This document shows positions 34,019 to 42,131 of a stretch of 64,000 bases of DNA, in pieces. A program made the translations under genes and the position numbers. The notes below the pieces were generated by a model that saw only the letters and a list, made by a program, of their open reading frames with translations, did no database searches and was not told the origin of the DNA. Source of the DNA: Bog-532 sp963833835 (GTDB lineage: Bacteria; Actinomycetota; Actinomycetes; Streptosporangiales; Streptosporangiaceae); the NCBI GenBank assembly GCA_963833835.1, contig CAWHZI010000008.1, forward strand, positions 124,001 through 188,000, written 5' to 3'. Positions within the stretch are counted from its first letter, which is position 1. Every line of letters starts with the position of its first letter.

Positions 34019-35138
34019 GCGATAACGTCACCACGGCCAGTTCGTCCCCCACGACCTCGAACCGGTGCTCCGACTCGGCCGACACCCACTCCAGCCGGTT
34101 GAGGACCTCATCGAACAGCGGGTCGCCCGGCCGGACCGCGACCGGCTGCGCCTGGTCATTGATGTAGGCCGGGACCATGCCGACCCGGGAAATGCCCTCG
34201 GTGGTGATCGTGAGCTTCGGCAGTACGATCTGCCGGCAGTGATCCGGGAAGCCGTAGCGTGCGCCCGGCGTGCGCTCGTACCAGAACAGGTTCCACTCGG
34301 CGTGCGAGGTCTTGCTGGCGTCCTGCTGGCCGGTGGTCAGGAAGTTGCCGATGCTGTAGAAGCACACCTTGCCCTGGTAGACCTCGACCGGCTTCAGGGT
34401 GTGCGGGTGGTGACCGATGATCACGTCGGCGCCGGCGTCGATGGCCCGGTGCGCCACCGGCTGCTGGTAGGTGGCCAGCACCTTGGGGATGTAGCGGACG
34501 CCCCAGTGCAGGCACACAACCACTGCGTGGGCGATCTTCTTGGCCTCGCGGATGTCGTTCTCCATCGCCACCACGTCCGGCTCGATTGCCTCCGACATGA
34601 TCAGCGGCGGGCAGCCGGGCTGGAAGTCGATCGGCACGTACCAGGTCTTGGCGCGCAGGCCGGCCACACCCGGGTGATCACCGACCGCCGCCTGCCCGTC
34701 CCGGATGGCCGAGCAGTAGGCCAGGATCGCGACCCGGACGCCGTCCTTCTCCAGGATCACCGGCTTGTGCGCCTCGGCCTGATTCGCGCCGCCGCCGACC
34801 ACCTTCATGCCCCAGCTGGTGAACAGCTCGATCGTGTCCTCCAGCGCCTCCCAGCCAAAGTCGAGGGCGTGGTTGCTGGCCACCGAGACGACATCGGCCC
34901 GGGCCGCCTTGAACACGCTGGCGTACTCCGGGTCCAGGCGGGTCCAGTGCCCGGCCGGGATCGTCTGCCAGTCCGGCCAGCTGCCGCGGTGCGAATACGT
35001 CCGCTCACACTGCAGGAACCGGAAGTCGACGGTGTCGAGCGTCGGCTGGATCAGCTCAGCGAACTGGTCGACCGGCTGGAGCAGGGGGGCGACATCCCCG
35101 CCCGCCAGGAGCGTCAGGCTGGCCTGAGAATCGTTCAC
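33891..35138 (-). CDS. CapA-fold protein 1 (metallophosphoesterase-like), C-terminally extended
   Basis: A 415-residue protein of the bacterial capsule synthesis CapA family. Metal-site motifs of this calcineurin-like fold are present: LLAGGDVAPLL, FLQCERTYS, SVASNHALDFGWEAL, CLHWGVRYIP, IIGHHPHTLKPVEVY and FYSIGNFL. It has no signal peptide or membrane anchor, unlike capsule CapA/PgsA, and no capB/capC lies nearby. GTG 35138 gives VNDSQASLTLLAGGD; AAAGGGG lies upstream. It is the third gene of the TRAP operon (28-bp gap). Family similarity ends near VVT; the last 44 residues, 16 of them Arg, run antisense through the crotonase end and look like stop-codon loss. A role in processing the TRAP substrate is inferred. 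Confidence 0.82.
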   Translation of the reverse strand: MNDSQASLTLLAGGDVAPLLQPVDQFAELIQPTLDTVDFRFLQCERTYSHRGSWPDWQTIPAGHWTRLDPEYASVFKAARADVVSVASNHALDFGWEALEDTIELFTSWGMKVVGGGANQAEAHKPVILEKDGVRVAILAYCSAIRDGQAAVGDHPGVAGLRAKTWYVPIDFQPGCPPLIMSEAIEPDVVAMENDIREAKKIAHAVVVCLHWGVRYIPKVLATYQQPVAHRAIDAGADVIIGHHPHTLKPVEVYQGKVCFYSIGNFLTTGQQDASKTSHAEWNLFWYERTPGARYGFPDHCRQIVLPKLTITTEGISRVGMVPAYINDQAQPVAVRPGDPLFDEVLNRLEWVSAESEHRFEVVGDELAVVTLSPTRRPGHPAAGELRSRCRERRTHRRRTGGRGRRGPFRGRAHR

Positions 35139-35166
35139 GATGATCTGGCCCCTTTCGTGACGGGAG

Positions 35167-37125
35167 CTAGGACAGCGAGAGCCAGCCCGGCAGGCTGGTG
35201 GTGATCGCCGGGATAAAGGCGATGGCGAGAATGCCGAGCCAGGTGGCGACGAGATAGGGCATGAGCGCCCGCGTGGTCGACCGTTCGTCCGAACGGACGA
35301 CCCGGCAGGCGAATAGGTAGCCGACCCCCATCGGCGGCGCGAACGTCCCGAGGCCAATGGCCAGGATGAGGACGATGGCGTACTGGATGCCGTTGATATG
35401 ATAGGCCTGCGCCACCGGCACCAGCAGCGGCCCCAGCAGGATGATCGCGGGCAGCCCCTCGAGCACCGAGCCGAACAGCGGCAGGATGAGCACGCTCAGC
35501 AGCAGGAACAGCGGGCGGGAATGCAGGCCCTCGAAGAAGTTCTGGATGTCGACGTCGCCTTGCACGTCGGACAGGGCCCACGAGATCATGCCGGCCGCCG
35601 CCACGACCAGCTGGATCACTCCCACCATGATCGCGGTCCGCACGCCGACGTCCCAGATGACCGACGGGAACGACTTCCGGGCCCGGATCGCGACCAGCAC
35701 CACCCCGACCACGGCGGCCACCGCCGAGGCTTCCACCGGGGTGGCGGCCCCGGTCGTGATGCTCGCGACGATGATCGCGATCACGATGAGCGACGGCACC
35801 GCCCCGGCGCCCGACAGCAGCCAGCCCCTGACGCCACCGCCGGTCCCGGCCAGCTGGGACCGGTTCCGCTGCGAACGTCGCTCCAGGACGAACGTGACGA
35901 CCATGATGATCACGGCCAGCGTGGCCGCGGGGAACAGGCCGGCGATGAACAGCGCGCTGATCGACAGCGTGGTGATCGCGCCCAGGACGACCATCGAGGT
36001 GCTGGGCGGCACGGTCTCACCCATGATCGCCGACGCCGACAGCACCGCCGCCAGCCGTTCCCGGCTGTAACCCTGCTCGGCGACCTCCTCCTCCAGCGCG
36101 GCGCCGACCGCGGCCACGTCGGCCAGTTTCGAGCCGGACAGGCCGGAGAACAGATACATCGTCAGCGTGGAGGCCTGCAGCAGGCCGCCGCGGAACCGGC
36201 CGATCAGCCGGTCGATGAAACCGAGCAGCCCCTGGGTGAGCCCGCCCCGCCCGAGCAGGTAACCGGCCAGCACGAAGAACGGGACAGCCAGGTAGGTCGG
36301 GTTGTTGGCGCTGGTGTAGAGGTTGGTCGGGATGACCTCAAGCCCGGTCTGCCGCGAGATCGCCAGGTAGATCCACGGGACCAGGGTGAACACGATGGCC
36401 ATCGGCACGGCCAGCGCGAGCAGCGCCGCGAACAGCACGATCATGAGGACCGGAGTCGGGTCCAGGTCGAGCGCGTTGCCGAGCAGCTGCACGACCGCGA
36501 TGATGACCCCGCCAGCTACCGCCACGGCCACGCCCACCAGGACATTCCGGCGGGGTTCGGTGCGCAGCCGGTCGAGGGCGTAGATGATGAAGATGACCGC
36601 GGCGATGGGCAGCGGCAGCACGTACCACGTGGTCGGGATGCCGAGGATGGTGCTGGTATCGGTCCATTCGCTCTGTAGGTACGGTATTGACCCGCCGATG
36701 GTCGCCGCCCCGAACAGCAGGACGCCGATGTCACCCAGCGACCTGGCACCGCGCTGCAGGAATTGCGGCAGGTACCGCAGCAACCGGTCGACCACCAGGA
36801 TGTCCCCGCGGCCGTAGGCCAGGGCTCCGGCGATGTAGGTCATGATCATCAGCGGCAGCGTGGCGACTTCCTGGTCCCACAGCAGCGGATGGCTGAAGTA
36901 GTCGCGCAGCACGATGTTGCCGAAGATGATGATCAGCTCGACGAAGAGCGAGGCCACGCACAGGACCTCGAGCGCCCGGTCGAGGTAGACCATCGCCTTG
37001 GCCCGCTCAGGGATATGCCGGGCTGCTTCCTCGTCGAGCAGCTCCGCCAGCTCCAGCAGGGGGTCGTTGCTGGGCGGTGCGGGATCTGGCCGGGGATCCC
37101 GCATCTCGGGTGCCTGATCGGTCAT
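35167..37125 (-). CDS. dctQM: TRAP transporter fused permease (DctQ-DctM)
   Basis: A 652-residue inner-membrane protein. After a charged N-terminus of about 45 residues, the DctQ-type four-helix part (about 50-190) includes FGNIVLRDYFSHPLLWDQEVATLPLMIMTYIAGALAYGRGD. The DctM-type part follows with ISANNPTYLAVPFFVLAGYLLGRGG-like segments, SGLSGSKLADVAAVG, MGETVPPSTSMVVLG, and LLGPLLVPVAQAYHINGIQYAIVLILAIGLGTFAPPMGVGYLFA. TRAP systems import carboxylates with a sodium gradient. The gene starts 4 bp after the binding-protein gene and is followed by CapA 1. It is the only uptake system in the polycarboxylate region. Confidence 0.9.
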   Translation of the reverse strand: MTDQAPEMRDPRPDPAPPSNDPLLELAELLDEEAARHIPERAKAMVYLDRALEVLCVASLFVELIIIFGNIVLRDYFSHPLLWDQEVATLPLMIMTYIAGALAYGRGDILVVDRLLRYLPQFLQRGARSLGDIGVLLFGAATIGGSIPYLQSEWTDTSTILGIPTTWYVLPLPIAAVIFIIYALDRLRTEPRRNVLVGVAVAVAGGVIIAVVQLLGNALDLDPTPVLMIVLFAALLALAVPMAIVFTLVPWIYLAISRQTGLEVIPTNLYTSANNPTYLAVPFFVLAGYLLGRGGLTQGLLGFIDRLIGRFRGGLLQASTLTMYLFSGLSGSKLADVAAVGAALEEEVAEQGYSRERLAAVLSASAIMGETVPPSTSMVVLGAITTLSISALFIAGLFPAATLAVIIMVVTFVLERRSQRNRSQLAGTGGGVRGWLLSGAGAVPSLIVIAIIVASITTGAATPVEASAVAAVVGVVLVAIRARKSFPSVIWDVGVRTAIMVGVIQLVVAAAGMISWALSDVQGDVDIQNFFEGLHSRPLFLLLSVLILPLFGSVLEGLPAIILLGPLLVPVAQAYHINGIQYAIVLILAIGLGTFAPPMGVGYLFACRVVRSDERSTTRALMPYLVATWLGILAIAFIPAITTSLPGWLSLS

Positions 37126-37129
37126 CCGG

Positions 37130-38167
37130 TTACCCGGCCTGGCCCAGGTCGGTCAGCAGGCTGGAACCGTACTGCTTCTCGAACGCCGGGTAGACCTTCT
37201 GCTTGGCGATCGCAGTCCACTGGCTGACGACCGAGGCGGGCATCTGGGCGGTCTTGACGCCCTCGGTCTTCAGCGTGGCCAGGTTCGACGACTGCGTCGT
37301 GGCGTACAGCTCGTTGCTGTGCTGGGCGTTCAGGGTCGCGGCCTTCTGCAGGTCGGCCTGGAGGTTCGCCGGCAGGCTGTTCCAGAACTTCAGGTTGACC
37401 AGGAGGAGCTCGGCCTGGAACTGGATGTTTTCCTGGGTCAGGTACTTGGCCACTTCCTGGAACTTGTTGGCCAGGATGGTCGAGGGCGACAGCGCCGACA
37501 CGGTGAACGACCCGGTCTGGTAACCGGTGTAGACATCGGACAGCTCGTACGGCGATGGGATCGCTCCGACGGACGAGTACGTGTCGGCCAGGATCGGGTC
37601 GGAGATGATGCGCACCTTCTGGCCCTTGATCGCGCTCAGGTTGCCGATGAAGCCCTTGGACGACAGCAGCTGGTTGAATCCGACGTCCTGCCAGTCGAGC
37701 GTCTTGACCCCGGCCGCCTTCTGCAGGCCGGCCGCCAGCGACTGGCCCGCGGACCCGGCGTACGCGCTGTGCACGGCGTTGATGTCCGAGAACAGGAACG
37801 GCAGGCTGAACATGGCCATCGGCCCGTAGAACGGCTGCACGTCGCTGGGGGACTGGAGCGACAGCTGGATCTGGCCCTGCTTGACCAGCTTGGCCGTCTC
37901 CGCGGTGGTCCCGAGGCTCGGGTTGTAGTGCACCTGCATCTTGAGCTGGCCGTTACTCAGCTTGGAGGCCTCGGTGGCCATGTACCGGAGCGACGCACAG
38001 TTGGGTGAGATCGAGGTGCTCGGGCAGGCCGTGACGATCGTGTACGTCTTGCTGCTGCTAGTGCTGCCGCCCGAACTCGACGAGGACGAGCCCTTGGCGC
38101 AGCCCGCGATCGCTGAGACCGAAGCCAAGGCGACCGCCATGGCCGAGATAGTTCTCTTCCCGCGCAT
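37130..38167 (-). CDS. dctP: TRAP transporter substrate-binding lipoprotein (DctP)
   Basis: A 345-residue extracytoplasmic solute-binding protein. Signal peptide MRGKRTISAMAVALASVSAIAGC ends at a lipobox Cys near residue 23, then a Ser-rich linker. The DctP fold shows GQLKMQVHYNPSLGTTAETAKLVKQGQIQLSLQS, LKGQKVRIISDPILADTYSSVGA and QTGSFTVSALSPSTILANKFQEVAKYLT. The Arg in KVRIISDP is where family members bind a ligand carboxylate. AAGGAG lies ten bases before ATG 38167. It heads the operon dctP-dctQM-capA1, and its upstream region (38168-38668) carries three copies of the region's operator-like motif. Confidence 0.9.
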   Translation of the reverse strand: MRGKRTISAMAVALASVSAIAGCAKGSSSSSSGGSTSSSKTYTIVTACPSTSISPNCASLRYMATEASKLSNGQLKMQVHYNPSLGTTAETAKLVKQGQIQLSLQSPSDVQPFYGPMAMFSLPFLFSDINAVHSAYAGSAGQSLAAGLQKAAGVKTLDWQDVGFNQLLSSKGFIGNLSAIKGQKVRIISDPILADTYSSVGAIPSPYELSDVYTGYQTGSFTVSALSPSTILANKFQEVAKYLTQENIQFQAELLLVNLKFWNSLPANLQADLQKAATLNAQHSNELYATTQSSNLATLKTEGVKTAQMPASVVSQWTAIAKQKVYPAFEKQYGSSLLTDLGQAG

Positions 38168-38313
38168 TTACCCAGCACTCCTTGCCCGCTGTCACCCAGC
38201 GCTGACGACATAGTTGGTTGAGTGTTGTCCGGTGCGAATTTGCGTTCTCAGCGCTACGAGGCGCGGTGATGCGGTCGGTCCGGAGACGAAAGCCATCCCG
38301 CTCGCCTGACAAA

Positions 38314-38337
38314 CGTGATCTTTGATAAAAGATCACG
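38314..38337. promoter_or_regulatory. 24-bp perfect inverted repeat, CGTGATCTTT-GATA-AAAGATCACG
   Basis: 10-bp arms (CGTGATCTTT and complement) around GATA, about 147 bp upstream of dctP. The core TTTGATAAAA matches the motif seen before the CapA, PrpD and crotonase transcription units, so I read it as the best operator of that family. It lacks a T-run expected of a terminator. Confidence 0.7.
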
Positions 38338-38457
38338 CCAGGCAGCACAGTCTGGCTCGGCAGTAAGCGTTCTTTAGTCGGCCCTACTGGGGATCAAGAA
38401 TCCGGGGCTAACAGACTTCGCCCACCATGGACCCCCTCGTCGCCGTCGCCGAGTCGA

Positions 38458-38470
38458 GATATTTGATCAA
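38458..38470 (+). promoter_or_regulatory. Operator-like motif GATATTTGATCAA
   Basis: One mismatch to GATATTTTATCAA, the consensus of the region. Located between dctP and the MFS gene, with short GTCG/CGAC flanking symmetry. Confidence 0.5.
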
Positions 38471-38576
38471 GTGCGACGAGTGAACCACGGTCGAATCTGG
38501 GTGTCAACGGTCATCTTCGGCCGCAATCAACCTGGAATGCCGATCCCTTAGTGGATTCGCCTCGTCACTTTACGTA

Positions 38577-38591
38577 ATTAAATAAAATATC
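38577..38591 (-). promoter_or_regulatory. Operator-like motif GATATTTTATTTAAT (minus strand)
   Basis: Two mismatches to GATATTTTATCAAAT. It is 77 bp upstream of the MFS start, overlapping a likely promoter; may also contain the -10 element. Confidence 0.4.
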
Positions 38592-38668
38592 TACCGAGGG
38601 ATGACTTGCACCGAGCCTGCAATAAGATGCTTGCCAGCAGGCATTTATTGTCGAAGCCAGGCGGTGCG

Positions 38669-39976
38669 ATGACGGCGGAGGCGACGCGACCGGCCAGCCG
38701 GGGGATGTTCCGGTCGCTGTCCACACGGAACTACCGGCTCTTCTTCTGGGGCCAGCTGATCTCCATCTGCGGCACGTGGATGCAGACGGTGGCGCAGTCA
38801 TTCCTGGTGCTGCAGCTGACGAACTCAGGGACCCAGCTGGGGCTGGCTACCGCGGCCCGTTTCGTGCCTATCTTGTTCCTCGGGCCGTGGGGCGGTGTGG
38901 TCGTCGACCGGCTGGACAAGCGCCGGGTGCTGTACGTGACCCAGACGCTGTCCGGGCTGCTGGCCCTGGCGTTCGGCCTGCTGGTCGGCACCCACACCAT
39001 CGAGATGTGGATGGTGTACCTGCTGGCGGTGGCGCTCGGTTTCGTGAACGTGTTCGACAAGCCCGCCCAGCAGTCGCTGATCTCGGAGCTGGTGACCCGC
39101 GATGAGCTGAGTAACGCCGTCACCCTGAATTCGGTGACGGTGAACCTGGCTCGGGTTTTCGGCGCCGCGGCCGGGGGCGGGATCGCGGCCGCTCTGGGCC
39201 TGGCCCTGAGCTTCGGCCTCAACGCCCTGTCGTTCGGGGCGGTGCTCGTCACCCTCGGGTTGATGCGGGCCAGCCAGATGATTCCGCACCAGCGGAACCC
39301 TCGCCAGCGCGGTCAGCTCCGGGAAGGGCTGGCCTACGTACGCCGGGAACCGGAACTGCTGGTGCCATTGCTCATGGTCTTCATCGTCGGCGCGCTGGCC
39401 TGGGAGTTCCCGATCAGCCTGCCGCTGTTCGCCCGCCAGGTGCTGCACGGCGGGGCCGGGACCTACGGGGCGATGACCGCCGTCATGGGGGCCGGGGCGG
39501 TCGTGGGCGGGCTGATCACCGCGTCGCGACGGAAGGTCCGCCGCGCTGGCCTGGCCATCTCCGCCATCGGCTGGGGGGCCACGATCACCCTGGCCGCGCT
39601 GGCCCCCAATGAGGTGACCGAGTACGCCGTCTTGGTGTTCGTTGGCTACGGCAGCATCTCCTTCAATTCGCTGGCCAAGACCGTCCTGCAACTGTCCGCG
39701 CCGTCGGCCATGCGGGGCCGGGTGATGGCCCTGTGGAGCGTGGCCTGGCTCGGCTCCACCCCCGTCGGCGGGGCCCTCGTCGGCTGGGTCGGCCAGGAGC
39801 TTGGCGCGCGCTGGTCTCTCCTCATCGGGGGCGTCCCCACGATCATCTGCGGTATCGCCGCCTACCCCGTCCTCGCCCGCATCGATGCCCGGCGCGCACA
39901 ATCGGAGCGGGCGCAGGCTGTCGCGGACGGCGCCGGGCTTCGGGAAGCAGCATCGGCGCGGGGCAGTGTCACCTGA
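38669..39976 (+). CDS. MFS transporter, EntS/DHA3-like exporter
   Basis: A 435-residue membrane protein with 12 predicted helices. Major facilitator marks are FRSLSTRNYRLFFWGQLIS at the start, the loop VVDRLDKRRVLY after helix 2, VNVFDKPAQQSLISELV, and SAPSAMRGRVMALWSVAWLG near helix 10. This pattern matches the MFS_3/EntS group, usually exporters of siderophores or drugs. ATG 38669 gives the usual short cytoplasmic N-terminus; the frame opens upstream at 38606 without a ribosome site. It overlaps the phosphatase-like gene by 11 bp if that starts at 39966. It may export an intermediate or be unrelated to the island. Confidence 0.85.
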   Translation: MTAEATRPASRGMFRSLSTRNYRLFFWGQLISICGTWMQTVAQSFLVLQLTNSGTQLGLATAARFVPILFLGPWGGVVVDRLDKRRVLYVTQTLSGLLALAFGLLVGTHTIEMWMVYLLAVALGFVNVFDKPAQQSLISELVTRDELSNAVTLNSVTVNLARVFGAAAGGGIAAALGLALSFGLNALSFGAVLVTLGLMRASQMIPHQRNPRQRGQLREGLAYVRREPELLVPLLMVFIVGALAWEFPISLPLFARQVLHGGAGTYGAMTAVMGAGAVVGGLITASRRKVRRAGLAISAIGWGATITLAALAPNEVTEYAVLVFVGYGSISFNSLAKTVLQLSAPSAMRGRVMALWSVAWLGSTPVGGALVGWVGQELGARWSLLIGGVPTIICGIAAYPVLARIDARRAQSERAQAVADGAGLREAASARGSVT

Positions 39977-40673
39977 CCGGGCCCGGCCGGGTGCGCTGAT
40001 GCTGCTCCGGCACGGGGCCAGCGAGTGGAACGAAGAAGACCGGTTCACCGGCTGGACCGACGTTCCGCTCTCGGACACCGGCCGCCGCCAGGCCAAGGAT
40101 CTGGGGGGTGTGCTGGGGGACGGCTGGCCACCCCCGTCGGTCGTGCACGTTTCCGAGCTGAGCCGGGCGGCAGAGACCGCGGGGATCCTGTCCGATGCGG
40201 CAGGCTGGCGCGAAGCTGAGCTGCGGTGCGCCGGGCCGCTGAACGAGCGGGATTACGGAGAGCTGGAGGGCTGGCGGCGCTCGGATGTGCGGCGAGCGCT
40301 GGGAGAGCGTGAGTACCGCGCCATGCATCGCGGCTGGACCGTAGCTCCGCCCATGGGCCTGGCCGTAAACCAGGACGCGATCCGGGCCCGGCGCAGATAT
40401 CCCCGGATCAGCTATCCAGAAGGATTCAGCCCGGTGGCCGGCACCGGTGCGGGTGAAAGCTTGGCTCAGGTCTGCCACCGAGTGGTTCAGTATTGGCTGA
40501 CCGTGGTGAAGCCCGAGCTCGTATCGGGCCAGAACGTGCTGATCGTCGCGCACAGTAACTCGCTGCGGGTCCTGGTCAAGCTCCTGCATTCGGTGCCCGA
40601 GTCTGAGCTCGCCAGCATTGAGATAAACGTCGGCCAGCCGATCGTGGTCGACCCGGGTCTGTCCGTGGTCTGA
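39966..40673 (+). CDS. Histidine phosphatase / phosphoglycerate-mutase-like protein
   Basis: A 235-residue protein closest to cofactor-dependent phosphoglycerate mutases. The phospho-acceptor His16 sits in LLRHGASEWN; FTGWTDVPLSDTGRRQA, NERDYGELEGWRRSD and the second His in IVAHSNSLRVLVK follow, as in dPGM. Length is near that of true mutases, but the insert RYPRISYPEGFSPVAGTGAGESL is adapted, so other phospho-substrates are possible. GTG 39966 is chosen so that the first beta strand is complete; ATG 39999 is the alternative. It follows the MFS gene with overlap. Confidence 0.82.
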   Translation: MSPDRARPGALMLLRHGASEWNEEDRFTGWTDVPLSDTGRRQAKDLGGVLGDGWPPPSVVHVSELSRAAETAGILSDAAGWREAELRCAGPLNERDYGELEGWRRSDVRRALGEREYRAMHRGWTVAPPMGLAVNQDAIRARRRYPRISYPEGFSPVAGTGAGESLAQVCHRVVQYWLTVVKPELVSGQNVLIVAHSNSLRVLVKLLHSVPESELASIEINVGQPIVVDPGLSVV

Positions 40674-40724
40674 GCGCGGGCCGACGGCAGGGGTGGTACG
40701 ACGACGGCAGGGCTTGTCCTGGTG

Positions 40725-40740
40725 GATTTGATAAAATATC
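40725..40740 (-). promoter_or_regulatory. Operator-like motif, GATTTGATAAAATATC on the plus strand
   Basis: On the minus strand this reads GATATTTTATCAAATC, which I use as the reference form for the region. It ends 53 bp before the CapA 2 start codon. A single base differs from the site at 44662. Confidence 0.65.
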
Positions 40741-40793
40741 CTTCATTTGACCGGTTCACAGTGCTGAAAACGAGTTGATTGGCGGGGACACCA

Positions 40794-42119
40794 ATGGAGG
40801 TTGTCGCTGCGGGAGATGCTCTTCTGACCCGGAGCATCGTCTCGCTCGAGGAGACCTTGGCACCGGTTCGCGAGCTGATGACCCGGGCCGATGTCGGGTT
40901 CGCCAACCTGGAGATGGCCGTCCCGGCGTTCCCGCCCACCCCGGCGCCGCTCCTGCGCGGCTCGCACGCGCTGGGCCGGCCGTCCGCGCTGGCCGACCTG
41001 AGCTGGATGGGCGTCGATATCGTCAACTTCGCCAACAACCACGTCATGGACTTTTCCGAGCGGGGAGCGCTCGACGCCATCGGCGAACTCGGCCGGGCCG
41101 GGCTGTCCTTCGCCGGTGCGGGCCGGACGCTGGGGGAGGCCAGGGCACCGTCCTTCGTGGACACGGCCGCGGGAAGGTTCGCCCTGATCGGGGTGTCCGC
41201 CAGCAACTCCGACACCAGTCTGGCCGCCGACCCGGGGCCCCTCACCACCGGGCGCGCCGGGATCAACCCGCTGCGCTTCACGACTGAATACCACGTCACC
41301 GCCGAGCAGATGGATCAGCTGCGGGCGATCGACGAGGATCTGGGCACAGCGCAGGCCCGGCGGATCCTGATCGTCACCAGCCGGTCGCGTGCCCTGGACG
41401 GGCAGACGGTACCGGCCCCCGCGGCCTCGCTGCCCTTCGCCGGCCGCCGGTTCGTGGTGGGGGAGCGGCCTGGCGTGGTCACCCGGTCCCACCCCGGTGA
41501 CCTGGACGCAACCCGGCGTTCGGTGGAGTTCGCGCGTACTCAGGCCGACGTGGTGGCGGTCAGCATCCACTGCCATGAGAGCGGCGGTGACGGCTGGAAC
41601 TCCCCGGAGCCGCCGACCTTCCTCATCGAGGCCTGCCATCGGTGGATCGACGCGGGCGCGGACGTCGTCCTCGGGCACGGTCCCCACCAGATGCGCGGGG
41701 TCGAGATCTACGGTGGCCGCCCGATCCTCTACTCGATGGGCAATTTCTTCTTCACCAACGAGACCCGGGCGCTGGTGCCACCCGAGGCCTACGAGAAGCA
41801 GGGACTCGACCCGCAGACCGCGACCGTCACCGACTACGGCAACGCCGCTCTGGGCGGGGGGTTCGGCGCCCACGAGCAGTTCTGGCAGGCGGTGCTGGCG
41901 CGGGTCGTCCTCGACGACGGCCGGGCTGAGCTGGACCTCATCCCGCTCACGCTGAGCCGGCACCTCCCGCAGCACCAGCGGGGCCTGCCACAGGTGGCTT
42001 CGGGCGAGGTGGGCGCCGCGGTCCTGGACCGGATGGAGGCCATGTCGTCGCGGTATGGCACCACGTTCAAGCCGGACCCGTCCGGCCAGCACTCCGTCGC
42101 GACCATCCCCATCAGCTAG
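40794..42119 (+). CDS. CapA-fold protein 2 (metallophosphoesterase-like)
   Basis: A 441-residue CapA-family protein. Metal-site motifs: VVAAGDALLTR, GFANLEMAVPA, NFANNHVMDFSERGALDAI, VSIHCHESG, VVLGHGPHQMRGVEIYGG, LYSMGNFFF. An insert of roughly 60 residues around 185-245 is absent from copies 1 and 3. There is no signal sequence, so it is probably cytosolic. ATG 40794 has GGGGAC upstream and follows the motif at 40725; TTG 40779 is an alternative. It is followed after 12 bp by a PrpD-type gene, so the two form an operon. The family's only well-known role is poly-gamma-glutamate synthesis, which does not fit here. Confidence 0.85.
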   Translation: MEVVAAGDALLTRSIVSLEETLAPVRELMTRADVGFANLEMAVPAFPPTPAPLLRGSHALGRPSALADLSWMGVDIVNFANNHVMDFSERGALDAIGELGRAGLSFAGAGRTLGEARAPSFVDTAAGRFALIGVSASNSDTSLAADPGPLTTGRAGINPLRFTTEYHVTAEQMDQLRAIDEDLGTAQARRILIVTSRSRALDGQTVPAPAASLPFAGRRFVVGERPGVVTRSHPGDLDATRRSVEFARTQADVVAVSIHCHESGGDGWNSPEPPTFLIEACHRWIDAGADVVLGHGPHQMRGVEIYGGRPILYSMGNFFFTNETRALVPPEAYEKQGLDPQTATVTDYGNAALGGGFGAHEQFWQAVLARVVLDDGRAELDLIPLTLSRHLPQHQRGLPQVASGEVGAAVLDRMEAMSSRYGTTFKPDPSGQHSVATIPIS

Positions 42120-42131
42120 CCCGGAGGAATC

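Larger units (their letters stand above)
38168..38668. other. 501-bp non-coding divergent control region
   Basis: No open frame here has coding character. It separates the leftward TRAP operon from the rightward MFS gene, and its right third is AT-rich. It holds the perfect palindrome at 38314 and motif copies at 38458 and 38577. It is the longest gene-free stretch in the window and looks like the main promoter region of the island. Confidence 0.75.

Noticed and set aside
38314..38337. Transcription terminator for the TRAP operon or MFS gene
   Set aside because: It lies upstream of both divergent genes, has no T-run, and its core matches the operator-like motif.
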